From NCBI RefSeq assembly GCF_026242055.1, contig NZ_JAPJDL010000002.1, forward strand, positions 62,001 through 126,000: 64,000 nucleotides of DNA, given 5' to 3'. Positions within the stretch are counted from its first letter, which is position 1. Every line of letters starts with the position of its first letter. The notes beneath the pieces are model-generated. The model was not told the DNA's origin. It was given only the letters and a program-made list of their open reading frames with translations, and did no database searches. Origin of the DNA: Lentzea sp. NEAU-D7 (GTDB lineage Bacteria; Actinomycetota; Actinomycetes; Mycobacteriales; Pseudonocardiaceae). The position numbers were made by a program, and so were the translations under genes. Below are positions 17,049-25,815 of this stretch, piece by piece.

Positions 17049-18757
17049 AGCTGCCCGGCCCCGACCACGTCCTCAGCCCCCGCACCGGTCTCACCCGCGA
17101 GCACTGGGTGGCCACCGCCGACGACCTGCTCGCCGCGGCCTGGCGTTACGCATCCCCCGACCAGGCCTTCCTCGACCTGCCCGGCAGGCCGTCCCGCAGC
17201 GGTGTCCGGTCGGACGGCCTGGAGGGGTACGCCCGCACGTTCCTCGCCGCCGCGTTCCGCACCGCGCACGGCGAGGACCCGCACCACTGGCTGGAGCGCT
17301 ACGCCGCGGGGCTCGCGGCCGGCACGGCGGGGGAGTGGCCCGCGATCTTCGACGTCGGCCAGCCCATGGTCGAGTCGGCCTCCGTGGCGCTGGGGCTGCG
17401 CCTCACCAAGCCGTGGCTCTGGGACGTGCTTCCCGAGGCGGTGCAGGACCGCGCCGAGGCCTGGCTGCGGGAGGCGCTGCGGCGTGTTCCCGCAGCCAAC
17501 AACTGGTACTTCTTCCCGTACACGGTGGCGTCGTTCCTGGAGTCGGCCGGACGCGGTGACGACGAGACCCGCCGGGCGAAGGCCCGCGCGATGGAACTGC
17601 TCCAGGGCTGGTACGTCGGCGACGGCTGGTACTCCGACGGCGACGGCCGCGCGTTCGACCACTACAACGGCTGGGCGCTGCACCTCTACCCGGCGCTGGA
17701 CGCTCACCTCGACGGCCGCCCCGTCACCACGCACCTGCGCGAGCACCTGGAGAACTTCCCCCTGCTGTTCGGCGCGGACGGCGCCCCGGTCTACTTCGGA
17801 CGGTCGCTCACCTACCGCTTCGCCGCCGCGGCGGCCGTGGCGCTGGGCGCGGTCACCGGCGAGACGCCGTTGAGTCCCGGCCACTCCCGGCAGCTCATCA
17901 GCCGGACCCTCCGGTACTTCCTCGACCGGGGATCGCTGTCCGGCGGTCTGCTCAGCCTCGGCTGGCACGGCCCGCACGAGGCGAGTCTGCAGGTCTACTC
18001 CGGACCGGCCTCGCCGTACTGGGCGTCCAAGGCGTTCGTCTGCCTGCTCGCCGGACCGGACCATCCACTGTGGACGGAACGGGAGGAGGACGCGGACGAG
18101 GACCGGACGCTCGCGCTGCCGGGCCCTGGCTTCCTGATCCAGCGGCACAACGGTGTGACTCGGCTGCACAACCACGGCAGCGACCACGTCCGGCCGTTCG
18201 AGGGCGAGTACGCGACCGAGGACGACCCCCTCTACAGCCGCTTCGCCTACTCCACCGCCAGCGGCCCGACCGCGCGGCACAACGTCTCCGACAACCACAT
18301 CAGCCTGGTCGTCAGGGGCGACCACAGCGTGCGCAGGCGGATCCACCCGCTGGGCGCGCGGGACAACTGGGCCGCGTCCTGGCACCGGCCCGTGTTCGAC
18401 GCGCACCAGCCCACCGTGCCCGGCCTGCGGATCGAGAGCGTCACGGCGGTCTGGGACGACCAGGAGCTGCGCATCCACCGCGTGATCGGCGCACCGCCCG
18501 GCACGAGGGCCGAGCTCACCGGCTGGGCCACGGACCCGCGGTCGCCGTTGGCCGGTGTGCGGGGCTGGACCGGCTCGGAGTTGAGGACCGCGCCGCAGGG
18601 CACGGCGTTCGTCGCCACCGCGAAGGTCCCCGTGCTGACCGCGGAGGTCGAGGGCACCGTGACTCTCGCGGCCGTGGCGGTTCTCCACGGCTCCGTCGCG
18701 GAAGCGGACTGGGACGCCCGCGTCGACGAGATCCTCCGGCTGACCCTGGACGCCTGA
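17045..18757 (+). CDS. DUF2264-family protein, probable glycan-processing enzyme
   Basis: A 570-aa protein with the DUF2264 pattern: SRSGVRSDGLEGYARTFL, WLWDVLPEAVQ, NNWYFFPYTVASFLE, DGWYSDGDGRAFDHYNGWAL and a C-terminal beta-rich half starting near residue 345 (GPGFLIQRHNGVTRLHNHGS). Some DUF2264 proteins are reported as glucuronidases (GH154); that link is from memory and moderate. No signal peptide, so it acts on imported oligosaccharides. The GTG start overlaps the previous stop by 4 bp. It ends the sugar-import operon. Confidence 0.82.
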   Translation: MKLPGPDHVLSPRTGLTREHWVATADDLLAAAWRYASPDQAFLDLPGRPSRSGVRSDGLEGYARTFLAAAFRTAHGEDPHHWLERYAAGLAAGTAGEWPAIFDVGQPMVESASVALGLRLTKPWLWDVLPEAVQDRAEAWLREALRRVPAANNWYFFPYTVASFLESAGRGDDETRRAKARAMELLQGWYVGDGWYSDGDGRAFDHYNGWALHLYPALDAHLDGRPVTTHLREHLENFPLLFGADGAPVYFGRSLTYRFAAAAAVALGAVTGETPLSPGHSRQLISRTLRYFLDRGSLSGGLLSLGWHGPHEASLQVYSGPASPYWASKAFVCLLAGPDHPLWTEREEDADEDRTLALPGPGFLIQRHNGVTRLHNHGSDHVRPFEGEYATEDDPLYSRFAYSTASGPTARHNVSDNHISLVVRGDHSVRRRIHPLGARDNWAASWHRPVFDAHQPTVPGLRIESVTAVWDDQELRIHRVIGAPPGTRAELTGWATDPRSPLAGVRGWTGSELRTAPQGTAFVATAKVPVLTAEVEGTVTLAAVAVLHGSVAEADWDARVDEILRLTLDA

Positions 18758-18794
18758 CCGGGTAACGCGGCGGCGGCAGGCTCGATGAAGGGGT

Positions 18795-19277
18795 GTGCGC
18801 CTCACCCTTCTCGCCGCCGCCGCGTTCCTGCTCTCCGCCTGCACCTCCGAGCCGCAGGCCGCCCCGTCGCAGGCCCCCGAGACCCCGACGACGGTCGAGC
18901 AGCCCGCCGGCACCGGCCCGAACTGTGCGAACGCCAACTCCTCCGTCGTGGGCAAGGCGCTCAACCTGCGGCTGCAGGGCCAGCGGGAGAGCGTCGACAA
19001 GGCCGTGACGACCTGCACCTACGTGGGCGCGGGCATGCCGGTCGAGGTGCGGTTCACCACCAACGCGACCGCCGCGACGTTCGCCAAGGGCAGGCCGGAG
19101 AAGGCCAAGGCCGTCGAGGGCCTGTTCGACGAGGCCTACGAGTCCAGCGCGGGCGGCGCCGAGACCGCCCAGCACACAGTGGTCGCGCGCAGGGGCAAGA
19201 CGCAGATCGAGGTGATGTCGCCCGCGGGCGTCGAGCCGTCCAAGAAGCTGATCACCGACCTGTTCGGCCGGATCTAG
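18795..19277 (+). CDS. Small exported lipoprotein, function unknown
   Basis: A 160-aa protein with a lipoprotein signal (MRLTLLAAAAFLLSAC; lipobox LSAC, Cys16) and a proline/threonine-rich linker. The mature part has two cysteines (PNCANA, TTCTYVG) that could pair, similar to DUF3558-like actinomycete lipoproteins. The start is the GTG at 18795. It ends 4 bp into the convergent methyltransferase gene. Confidence 0.8.
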   Translation: MRLTLLAAAAFLLSACTSEPQAAPSQAPETPTTVEQPAGTGPNCANANSSVVGKALNLRLQGQRESVDKAVTTCTYVGAGMPVEVRFTTNATAATFAKGRPEKAKAVEGLFDEAYESSAGGAETAQHTVVARRGKTQIEVMSPAGVEPSKKLITDLFGRI

Positions 19278-19666
19278 ACCGGTACGTCGTAGAACGACAG
19301 CACCCGCGCGCCCGGCGCGAGCCAGGGCTCCAGCAACGCGTGCGCTCGGCCGGGATCGCGGTGGAACAGCCCGACCCGCACCGCGAACACCAGGTCGAAC
19401 CGCCGGTCGCCGAGGTTCATGTCCTCCAGCGACGCGATGAGGAACTCCGCCCTGCCCGACGCCACGTACGCCGCGTTGCGGCGGGTCGCGGCCTCGATCA
19501 TCTTGGTGGAGCGGTCGATCGCGGTGAGCGTGCCGGTGGAGAGCAGCTGGCACACCATCGTGGCGGCCACGCCCTGGCCGCAGCCGACCTCCAGCACCCG
19601 GTCACCGGGCCGGACGGCGAGTTGGCCGACCACACCCCGCAGACGCTCGCTCATGGTCCACATCAT
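19274..19666 (-). CDS. Short class I SAM-dependent methyltransferase
   Basis: A 130-aa protein with motif I VLEVGCGQGVAATM at about residues 24-37 and the acidic residue of LTAIDRSTKM at the end of strand 2. It is shorter than typical class I enzymes (around 200 aa) and lacks a C-terminal subdomain, so substrate choice is not predictable. Confidence 0.85.
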   Translation of the reverse strand: MMWTMSERLRGVVGQLAVRPGDRVLEVGCGQGVAATMVCQLLSTGTLTAIDRSTKMIEAATRRNAAYVASGRAEFLIASLEDMNLGDRRFDLVFAVRVGLFHRDPGRAHALLEPWLAPGARVLSFYDVPV

Positions 19667-19680
19667 GCGTCAGCGCGGCG

Positions 19681-19706
19681 GGCGGGGCCACTCCCGCGGC
19701 CCCGCC
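19681..19706 (-). terminator. Hairpin terminator after the VOC gene
   Basis: ggcggggcc and ggccccgcc form a perfect 9-bp stem with an 8-nt loop, placed directly after the leftward VOC gene. Confidence 0.7.
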
Positions 19707-19712
19707 GGAACG

Positions 19713-20120
19713 TCAGCCCAGGCCGCCCATGTTGACCATCCAGCTCACGCCGAACTTGTCGACGAGGTCGCCGTACTCGTCGCCCCACATCTGCTTCTCC
19801 AGCGGCGTACCGACCTCGCCCCCCTCGGCGAGGGCGTTGAAGTAGTCGCGCAGGATCTCCTCGTCGCCCGACAGCGACACCGTGATGCGGGAGCCCGGCT
19901 CGTACTCCATGCCGGGCGGCGTGTCGGAGGCCATGATCGTGTATCCGGCCGAGGTCTCCAGCTGCGCGTGCATGATCTGGTCCGCCTGCGGCGTGTCCTG
20001 CATTCCGAACTCGCCGAAGGTGCTCATCTTCAGCTCTCCGCCGAAGACCGACTGGTAGAACTCCATCGCCTGGCGGGCCTGACCGTCGAAGCTGATGTAC
20101 GGGTTGAGACGAGTGGCCAC
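19713..20120 (-). CDS. VOC-family (PhnB/glyoxalase-like) protein
   Basis: A 135-aa metal-type VOC fold protein. LNPYISFDGQARQAMEFYQSVFGGEL is the usual N-terminal half and the C-terminal KFGVSWMVN closes the fold. The GTG at 20120 is preferred because gaaggagcg lies just upstream; an ORF extension to 20162 lacks support. Enzymatic role unknown. Confidence 0.85.
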   Translation of the reverse strand: MATRLNPYISFDGQARQAMEFYQSVFGGELKMSTFGEFGMQDTPQADQIMHAQLETSAGYTIMASDTPPGMEYEPGSRITVSLSGDEEILRDYFNALAEGGEVGTPLEKQMWGDEYGDLVDKFGVSWMVNMGGLG

Positions 20121-20188
20121 CGGGATCGCTCCTTCTCCGAAGACGGACACGAATCCTCGCAAACCCTTGGCATGCCTACAACCTGAAC

Positions 20189-21334
20189 TTACTGCGTGAC
20201 TCCGGGGTCACCCTGCGCGACCTTGCCCGCGTACATGAGTGTGGCTTCCGGCGTCAGCGGGTGGAACGTCCCGGCACGCACGTCGCGGTAGGCGCGCTCC
20301 AGCGGTGAGCGCCGGAAGAACGACCGTCCACCCAGGACCTCCATCGCGAGGTCCACGACCTCGATCGCCTCCACGACGGCCTGGCGCTTGGCCAGCATCA
20401 CCGCGACGGTCGACTCGGCGTTGGCGGTGTAGTCGTCGCCGAGCTCGTCGATCGAGCCCATCAGCGACCACCACGCGGTGCGCAGCTTGTAGTCCATCAG
20501 CCCGATCTGCCGGGTGGCGCTCTTCGACGTCGAACGCACGGCCACGTCCCGCGCGCCCGCCGCGATGCCGAAGTACGTCGCGCCGCACACCGGTGCGAAG
20601 TGGACGACCGCGGCGAACAGGGGTGCGCCGAACTCGCCGTACGGACGGCGGGCGGCGATCTTCTCGGCCGGGACGAACACGTCCTCCAGCACCACGTCGT
20701 GGCTGGCCGTGCCGCGCATGCCGAGCGTGTCCCACGTTTCCTCGATGCGCACGCCGTCGGCGTTCAGCGGGGCGCTGAAGTGCAGCACCTCCTCACCGAG
20801 GACGGCGGAGGTGGCCACGACGTTCGCGCGCGGCGACTGGCTGCAGAACGCCTTGCGCCCGTTGACCAGGAAGCCGCCGTCCACGGGCGTCGCGGTCGTC
20901 GTGGGCCACAGCCAGTCCGACCCGCCGCTGGTCGCGATGACCAGGCCTTCCGCGGCCACGCGCCGCAGCACGCCCTCCGCGTCCGGTGCGCCCTTGCGGC
21001 GCCGGTAGGCCTGCATCAGCGTCAGGTACAGGTGCATGGTGACGGCCAGCGCGGTGGCGCCGTCGTGCCGCGCGAGCTCGGCCTGCGCGTAGCAGACCTG
21101 GCGCATCGTGGCGCCGAGCCCGCCCAGTTCCTCGGGTACGGCCAACGCCAGGTAGCCCTCTTCGCGCATGGCCTCGTACGCCTCGCTCACGAACGTGGCG
21201 TCGCGGTCGTGCTCGGACGCGTGGGCCGCCGCGATGGCGCCGATGCGTGCGGCCATCTCCGCGAACCTGTCGTCGCCGTCTCTGGTCACGGTGGGGAACG
21301 TGCTGGTCACCCGTGGTGCGTCAAGTGTCGTCAT
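20189..21334 (-). CDS. Acyl-CoA dehydrogenase family flavoprotein
   Basis: A 381-aa protein with the three-domain acyl-CoA dehydrogenase layout: helical N-domain (REEGYLALAVPEELGGLGA), beta middle domain (GGFLVNGRKAFCSQSP, WDTLGMRGTASHDVVLEDVF) and helical C-domain (VLGGRSFFRRSPLERAYRDV). It uses FAD; the substrate may be an acyl-CoA or, as in the related flavin monooxygenases, something else. It is divergent from an HxlR regulator 95 bp away, which probably controls it. Confidence 0.9.
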   Translation of the reverse strand: MTTLDAPRVTSTFPTVTRDGDDRFAEMAARIGAIAAAHASEHDRDATFVSEAYEAMREEGYLALAVPEELGGLGATMRQVCYAQAELARHDGATALAVTMHLYLTLMQAYRRRKGAPDAEGVLRRVAAEGLVIATSGGSDWLWPTTTATPVDGGFLVNGRKAFCSQSPRANVVATSAVLGEEVLHFSAPLNADGVRIEETWDTLGMRGTASHDVVLEDVFVPAEKIAARRPYGEFGAPLFAAVVHFAPVCGATYFGIAAGARDVAVRSTSKSATRQIGLMDYKLRTAWWSLMGSIDELGDDYTANAESTVAVMLAKRQAVVEAIEVVDLAMEVLGGRSFFRRSPLERAYRDVRAGTFHPLTPEATLMYAGKVAQGDPGVTQ

Positions 21335-21369
21335 GCGACAAACGTAGGAACGCGCAAGCCCCGCGGGTA

Positions 21370-21384
21370 GTTCTGAAAGTGAAC
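21370..21384. promoter_or_regulatory. Possible HxlR operator
   Basis: A short inverted repeat gttc-N7-gaac lies in the 95-bp region between the divergent acyl-CoA dehydrogenase and HxlR genes. Weak evidence on its own; position is the main support. Confidence 0.25.
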
Positions 21385-21428
21385 CGGACGGCGGTAACGA
21401 AACCCCCGTCGCGACGGAGACTTCCCCT

Positions 21429-22088
21429 GTGAGGACGTATGCGCAGTACTGCCCGATCGTCCGCGCCGTCGAGGTGCTGGGCGACCGGTGGACGTTGCTG
21501 ATCGTGCGGGACATGCTCGTCGGTGCCTCGCGCTTCAACGAGCTCTCCCGCGGCCTGCCAGGGCTCTCGCGCGCTCTGCTGTCGCGCAGGCTGCGGCAGC
21601 TGGCGAACGCCGGACTGGTGCAGCGCACCGGTGACGGCTACGCGCTGACGCCGGCCGGGCAGGCGTTGCGTCCCCTGGTGTTCGGCCTCGCCGACTGGGG
21701 CGCCCGCTACGCGTTCGGCGACCCTCGCGCCGACGAGCTCGACCCCGAGGTGCTGATGTGGTGGATGCACGGCCGCATCGACACGGGCACGCTGACCAAG
21801 CGCGCGACCATCGAGGTCCGCGTCCACGACCGCCGCCGCACGTTCTGGCTCGTCGTCGAACCCGGTGACGCCTCGATCTGCTACACCGACCCCGGCCTGG
21901 AGGTCGACGCGGTGCTGGCGTCCGACATCGCCACGCTCTTCCGGATGTGGGAGGGCGAGGTCGACCTGCTCGACGCGGTGCGCGCCGGCAGCATCGAGCT
22001 GACCGGCTCGCGCTGGGTGGTGCGCGGCCTGCCGGGGTGGCTCAAGCTCAGCCCCGTCGCGGAGCACGTGCGCGCGGCACGGGCCTGA
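21429..22088 (+). CDS. HxlR-family transcriptional regulator
   Basis: A 219-aa regulator. CPIVRAVEVLGDRWTLLIVRDML at residues 8-30 is the HxlR signature, followed by the winged helix FNELSRGLPGLSRALLSRRL. The extra C-terminal 100 residues (SICYTDPGLEVDAVLASDIA) resemble an SCP-2-like lipid-binding domain, so the ligand may be hydrophobic. GTG start at 21429. Confidence 0.92.
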   Translation: MRTYAQYCPIVRAVEVLGDRWTLLIVRDMLVGASRFNELSRGLPGLSRALLSRRLRQLANAGLVQRTGDGYALTPAGQALRPLVFGLADWGARYAFGDPRADELDPEVLMWWMHGRIDTGTLTKRATIEVRVHDRRRTFWLVVEPGDASICYTDPGLEVDAVLASDIATLFRMWEGEVDLLDAVRAGSIELTGSRWVVRGLPGWLKLSPVAEHVRAARA

Positions 22089-22195
22089 CCAGCGCGAACA
22101 AGTTTTTCGAAGAATTCTGGGTCGTCGTGTCGATCCGGGCCGCTGCCCGTTCGACACATCAGTGGAAGGACACCACAGCCCAGGAGGAACTCGAC

Positions 22196-22633
22196 ATGAC
22201 CGCCACGATCGCCGCCCCCGCCCGTGCCACCCGCAAGTCGGCCGCCGCCCGCCACGCCACGCTCGTGACCCGTGTGCTGACGGGCCTGCTGTTCACCGTG
22301 ACCGGCCTGAACGGGTTCCTGAACTTCATGCCCGCACCGGACCCGAGCACCATGGCGCCGGCCGGGGTGGCGTTCACGACGGCGCTCTACGCGACGGGCT
22401 ACATGCTGCAGCTGTCGTCGGGCGTTCAGCTGGTCTCGGGCCTGCTGCTGGTCGCGGGCCGGTTCGTGCCGCTCGCCCTGGCGCTGCTGGCACCGGTGAT
22501 CGTGAACATCTTCCTGATCCACCTGTTCCTGGAGCCGTCGGGCATGGGCATGGCGCTTTTCGTGGTCGCCGCCGAGATCGGCCTCGCCTGGGCCTACCGC
22601 GACAAGTTCCGCCCGATGCTGCAGGCCCGCTAG
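22196..22633 (+). CDS. DoxX-like membrane protein
   Basis: A 145-aa protein with about four helices; LVTRVLTGLLFTVTGLNGFLNFM opens the domain and AEIGLAWAYRDKFRPML closes it. The ATG at 22196 follows a clear caggagg ribosome site. It lies 107 bp after the HxlR regulator and may be one of its targets. Function unknown. Confidence 0.82.
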   Translation: MTATIAAPARATRKSAAARHATLVTRVLTGLLFTVTGLNGFLNFMPAPDPSTMAPAGVAFTTALYATGYMLQLSSGVQLVSGLLLVAGRFVPLALALLAPVIVNIFLIHLFLEPSGMGMALFVVAAEIGLAWAYRDKFRPMLQAR

Positions 22634-22650
22634 ACCGCACCCGCGACATC

Positions 22651-22682
22651 CCCCGCAGGCCCTGGGCCTGCGGGGGATTTTT
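22651..22682 (+). terminator. Rho-independent terminator
   Basis: ccccgcaggcc and ggcctgcgggg form an 11-bp stem with a 3-nt loop, followed by gattttt. It sits 18 bp after the DoxX-like gene. Confidence 0.9.
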
Positions 22683-22777
22683 CGTTGTGGGACAACGATT
22701 CCGGTCCGGGCCGGTCGATTCCGGAGGGCGCCGTTCGACGTGTCTGTGAGAGCCGGAAACGTCGAAGGAGAACGGAA

Positions 22778-23092
22778 ATGTCCACCACCCGCTGCGCCAC
22801 CGCCGTCCTGCGAGTGCTGGTCCGCGGCCGGGTGGTGCCGCCGGCCCTGACCGCGGCGAACCTCCTGCTCGACACCGGCCACGTGGTCACCGCGCTCCTC
22901 GTGGCGATGGCGGAGATCGCCGTGGCGCTCGGCTCGCGGGTGGTGCTACCGGGAGAGGAACGCGGCCAGCAGCGCCTGCACCTCGTAGACGTCGACGCCC
23001 TTGCCGAACTGCTTGGAGATCGGCGCCCCGCCGCCGGAGACCCAGATCTTCAGCTCCGCGTCCATGTCGAAGTGACCGGCCGTCTCGACTGA
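22778..23092 (+). CDS. Doubtful small ORF, possibly a gene remnant
   Basis: An ATG at 22778 has a good ribosome site (gaaggag) and a plausible amphipathic N-terminal 50 residues (ALTAANLLLDTGHVVTALLV). The frame then runs antisense through the last 147 bp of the PH-domain gene, which is unlikely for a genuine C-terminus. It may be a truncated gene whose original 3' end was lost. Without it, 22683-22945 would be non-coding. Confidence 0.3.
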   Translation: MSTTRCATAVLRVLVRGRVVPPALTAANLLLDTGHVVTALLVAMAEIAVALGSRVVLPGEERGQQRLHLVDVDALAELLGDRRPAAGDPDLQLRVHVEVTGRLD

Positions 23093-23323
23093 GAACTGCG
23101 TGATCGCCTTGTACGGCACCGAGTGGTACTCGACCTTCTTGCCCGTCACGCCCTGCTTGTCGACCAGGATCAGCCTCCGGTCGGTGAACAGGAACGAGTC
23201 GCGCACCAGCTGGTACGCCGCGTGGATCTGCTCCCCCTGCGCCAGCAGCCGCCCGAACTCCTTCGCGGCGTCCCGCGGGTCGAGCTTCGACGCGTTCCCC
23301 ATCATTCCGCTGAGAAGTCCCAT
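22946..23323 (-). CDS. Bacterial PH-domain protein
   Basis: A 125-aa protein with the bacterial PH fold pattern: LLAQGEQIHAAYQLVRDSFLFTDRRLILVD, then YHSVPYKAITQFSVE and ELKIWVSG. YKAIT and FTDRRLILVD are signature strands. No membrane segment. The role of this family is largely unknown; some localise to membranes. Confidence 0.88.
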   Translation of the reverse strand: MGLLSGMMGNASKLDPRDAAKEFGRLLAQGEQIHAAYQLVRDSFLFTDRRLILVDKQGVTGKKVEYHSVPYKAITQFSVETAGHFDMDAELKIWVSGGGAPISKQFGKGVDVYEVQALLAAFLSR

Positions 23324-23445
23324 GCGTCCACGTTTACCAGGCTTTCCGAAAGCTTGTCCCGGTGCTGGGCCGCTCCTGTCCGAGCGCTTCCGGTCGTAGC
23401 CCGAAAGTGGATCTCAACAGCCACTCGATCGGGGAGAACGACACA

Positions 23446-23934
23446 ATGCGCAAGCACTACACCGGAGCCGCCGGACTGGTCGGAGCGACCGCCCTGCTCG
23501 TCGGATGTTCCAGCGCCCCAGCGCAGACCTCCACGGGATCGGACGAGCGGCCGACGACCGAACAGATCAAGGCGTTGTTCGCCGACTGGAACGCGGCCCT
23601 CGCAACGGGTGACGCCCAGAAGGTGGCCGATCGCTACGCTCCGAACGCGGTTCTGCTGCCCACGGTGTCGAACCAGGTGCGGTCCACGCGGGCCGAGATC
23701 GTCGACTACTTCGAACACTTCCTGCTCAACAAGCCGAGCGGCAGCATCCTCGACTCGCACGTCGCCGTCCTCGACGCCGACGACGCGATCGACGCGGGCA
23801 CCTACCGGTTCGCGCTCACCAAGGACGGCAGGGCGACGACCGTGGACGCGCGCTACACGTTCGTCTACGAGAAGGTCGACGGGAAGTGGCTCATCGTGAA
23901 CCACCACTCGTCGGCGATGCCGGAGCAAGTCTGA
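23446..23934 (+). CDS. SnoaL/SgcJ-like NTF2-fold lipoprotein
   Basis: A 162-aa protein with an N-terminal hydrophobic leader and lipobox-like LLVGCSS, then an NTF2-like domain (QIKALFADWNAALATGDAQK, AEIVDYFEHFL, DARYTFVYEKVDGKWLIVNHHSS) of the SgcJ/EcaC (DUF4440) type. The ATG at 23446 is preferred over an upstream extension because the leader begins there. The last 44 bp overlap the 3' end of the convergent histidine kinase. Confidence 0.85.
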   Translation: MRKHYTGAAGLVGATALLVGCSSAPAQTSTGSDERPTTEQIKALFADWNAALATGDAQKVADRYAPNAVLLPTVSNQVRSTRAEIVDYFEHFLLNKPSGSILDSHVAVLDADDAIDAGTYRFALTKDGRATTVDARYTFVYEKVDGKWLIVNHHSSAMPEQV

Positions 23935-25159
23935 TCCGCACGCACAACCCGCCGCTGGACGCTTCCTCCAGCGACACCGCGCCGCCGTCGTCGGTGACGA
24001 GCTGCTTCACGATCGCGAGGCCGAGGCCCGACCCGCCCTTGCCGGTCAGGCCCTGACCGCGCCAGAACCTGTCGAACGCCCGCGCCCGGTCGGCCTCCGG
24101 CAGGCCGGGGCCGGCGTCGATGACCTCGACCAGACCCGGCCGCGTGGTGCGCACGAGGATCGAGGCACCGTCCGGGGACACCTCCAGCGCGTTGGACAGC
24201 ACGTTGTCCAGCACCTGCTCGAGGTGCCCCGGCGTGGCGAGCACGCGGATGTCGAAGCCCTCGGCCACCAGGGAGATCGAGCGTTCGTCGGCGGCGGCGC
24301 GCCACGCGGTGAACCGCTCCGCGACGACGTCGAGCACCTGCACCGGTTCGGGGTGGGCGACGTCCGCCTCGGCGCGCGCCAGCGCCAGCAACCCGTTGAC
24401 CAGCCTCGACATGCGCACGACCTCGGCCGTCGCCATCTCGACGTCCTCGCGGACCGTCGGGTCGTCGACGCCGTCGGCGACGTTGTCGAGGCTGAGCCGC
24501 AGCGCGGTCAGCGGCGTGCGGAGCTGGTGCGAGGCGTCGCCGATGAACGCGCGCTGCGAGCCGACCAGCGTGCCGATCGTCTCGGTGGCGGTGTTGAGGG
24601 TGCGGGCGAGCGTGCGGGTCTCGGGCGGCCCCGTCTCCTCGGCCCGCGCGGTCAGGTCGCCGTCGCGCAACCTGCCCGCCATCGCGTTCAGCTCCCGCAA
24701 CGGCCGGGTGACCCGGCGGGCCAGCCACAGCCCCAGGAACGCCGCCAGGATCAGCACGCCGACGGCGAGCGCGGCGCGGAAACCCCAGATCTGCCACAGC
24801 CGGTCGACGATCGGACCGTCCGGATAGGACAGCTGGATCGCACCGACGACGGTGCCGTCGGGTTTCTTCGCCGGAACCGTGAGCTTCAGCCCCTCGGAGT
24901 CCCAGACCTTCGACTCCGGCCGGGGTTCGAGGACGTCGATCTGGCCGGGCGTCTGGCGTTCGTAGGCGTCCACCAGGGCGCTCAGCGACCGCGTGTCACC
25001 GGAGGCGAGCAGCAGCGCCGCGGTCTCGGCCTCGCGGCGCGCGGTGTTCTCGGCGTCGCCGTAGATCTGGGCGTTCAGCGTGAACGCCACCGGCACCGTG
25101 AACGCCGCGATCGCCACCGCCACCAGGAGCACGTAGCTCCAGGCGAGCTGGCGGATCAC
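23891..25159 (-). CDS. Sensor histidine kinase
   Basis: A 422-aa membrane kinase: two helices (about residues 5-28 and 128-148) flank an extracellular sensor of about 100 residues, then HAMP (LARRVTRPLRELNAMAGRL), a HisKA H-box (DASHQLRTPLTALR), N-box (NVLSNALEVSP) and G-boxes (DAGPGLP, GSGLGLAIVK). It overlaps its response regulator gene by 4 bp. The stimulus is unknown. Confidence 0.95.
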   Translation of the reverse strand: MIRQLAWSYVLLVAVAIAAFTVPVAFTLNAQIYGDAENTARREAETAALLLASGDTRSLSALVDAYERQTPGQIDVLEPRPESKVWDSEGLKLTVPAKKPDGTVVGAIQLSYPDGPIVDRLWQIWGFRAALAVGVLILAAFLGLWLARRVTRPLRELNAMAGRLRDGDLTARAEETGPPETRTLARTLNTATETIGTLVGSQRAFIGDASHQLRTPLTALRLSLDNVADGVDDPTVREDVEMATAEVVRMSRLVNGLLALARAEADVAHPEPVQVLDVVAERFTAWRAAADERSISLVAEGFDIRVLATPGHLEQVLDNVLSNALEVSPDGASILVRTTRPGLVEVIDAGPGLPEADRARAFDRFWRGQGLTGKGGSGLGLAIVKQLVTDDGGAVSLEEASSGGLCVRIRLAPASPTSGGSR

Positions 25160-25806
25160 GTGAGCACCAGCCGGAACCCCACGCCCCGCACGGTCTCCAG
25201 CGACGCCGTCTCACCGAGCTTGCGGCGCAGCACCCCGACGTGCACGTCGAGCGTCTTGGTGGGGCCGAACCAGTTCTCGTCCCACACCGCCTCCATGATC
25301 TGCTCGCGGGTGAACACCGCGCCCGGCTCCTCGGCCAGGAACGCGAGCAGATCGAACTCCTTCGGCGTCAGCTCGACCTCCACGCCGTCGAGGTGCACCC
25401 GCCGCGCGCGCCGGTCGATCCGCACGCGCCCGTGCGTCTCCGGTTCGGGCTGAGCGGGCTGCACGCGCCTGAGGACCGCTCGCATCCGTGCGACGACCTC
25501 ACGCACCCCGAACGGTTTGGTGACGTAGTCGTCCGCGCCGATCTCCAGCCCCACCACCCGGTCGACCTCGTCGGACCGCGCGCTGATGACGATGATCGGC
25601 ACGTCCCCGCGCGCCCGCAGCTCACGGCAGACGTCGAGGCCGTCCATGTCGGGCAGCCCGAGATCGACGAGCACCAGGGCGAAGTCCCCGGCCGTCAGCG
25701 CTTCGGCGCCCGTGCGCACCCAGCTGACCTCGAACCCGTAGCGGGACAGACCTCGCGTGAGCGATTCCGCGATCGGCTCGTCGTCCTCCACCAGCAGCAC
25801 CCGCAT
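25156..25806 (-). CDS. OmpR-family response regulator
   Basis: A 216-aa regulator: receiver domain with LVEDDEP acidic pair, phospho-acceptor Asp in LVLVDLGLPDMDG, and Lys in VTKPFG; then an OmpR winged helix (VELTPKEFDLLAFLAEEPGA, VFTREQIMEAVW, VGVLRRKLG). First gene of the pair, with the kinase directly after. The downstream targets are not evident. Confidence 0.95.
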   Translation of the reverse strand: MRVLLVEDDEPIAESLTRGLSRYGFEVSWVRTGAEALTAGDFALVLVDLGLPDMDGLDVCRELRARGDVPIIVISARSDEVDRVVGLEIGADDYVTKPFGVREVVARMRAVLRRVQPAQPEPETHGRVRIDRRARRVHLDGVEVELTPKEFDLLAFLAEEPGAVFTREQIMEAVWDENWFGPTKTLDVHVGVLRRKLGETASLETVRGVGFRLVLT

Positions 25807-25815
25807 GGGCGGAGA

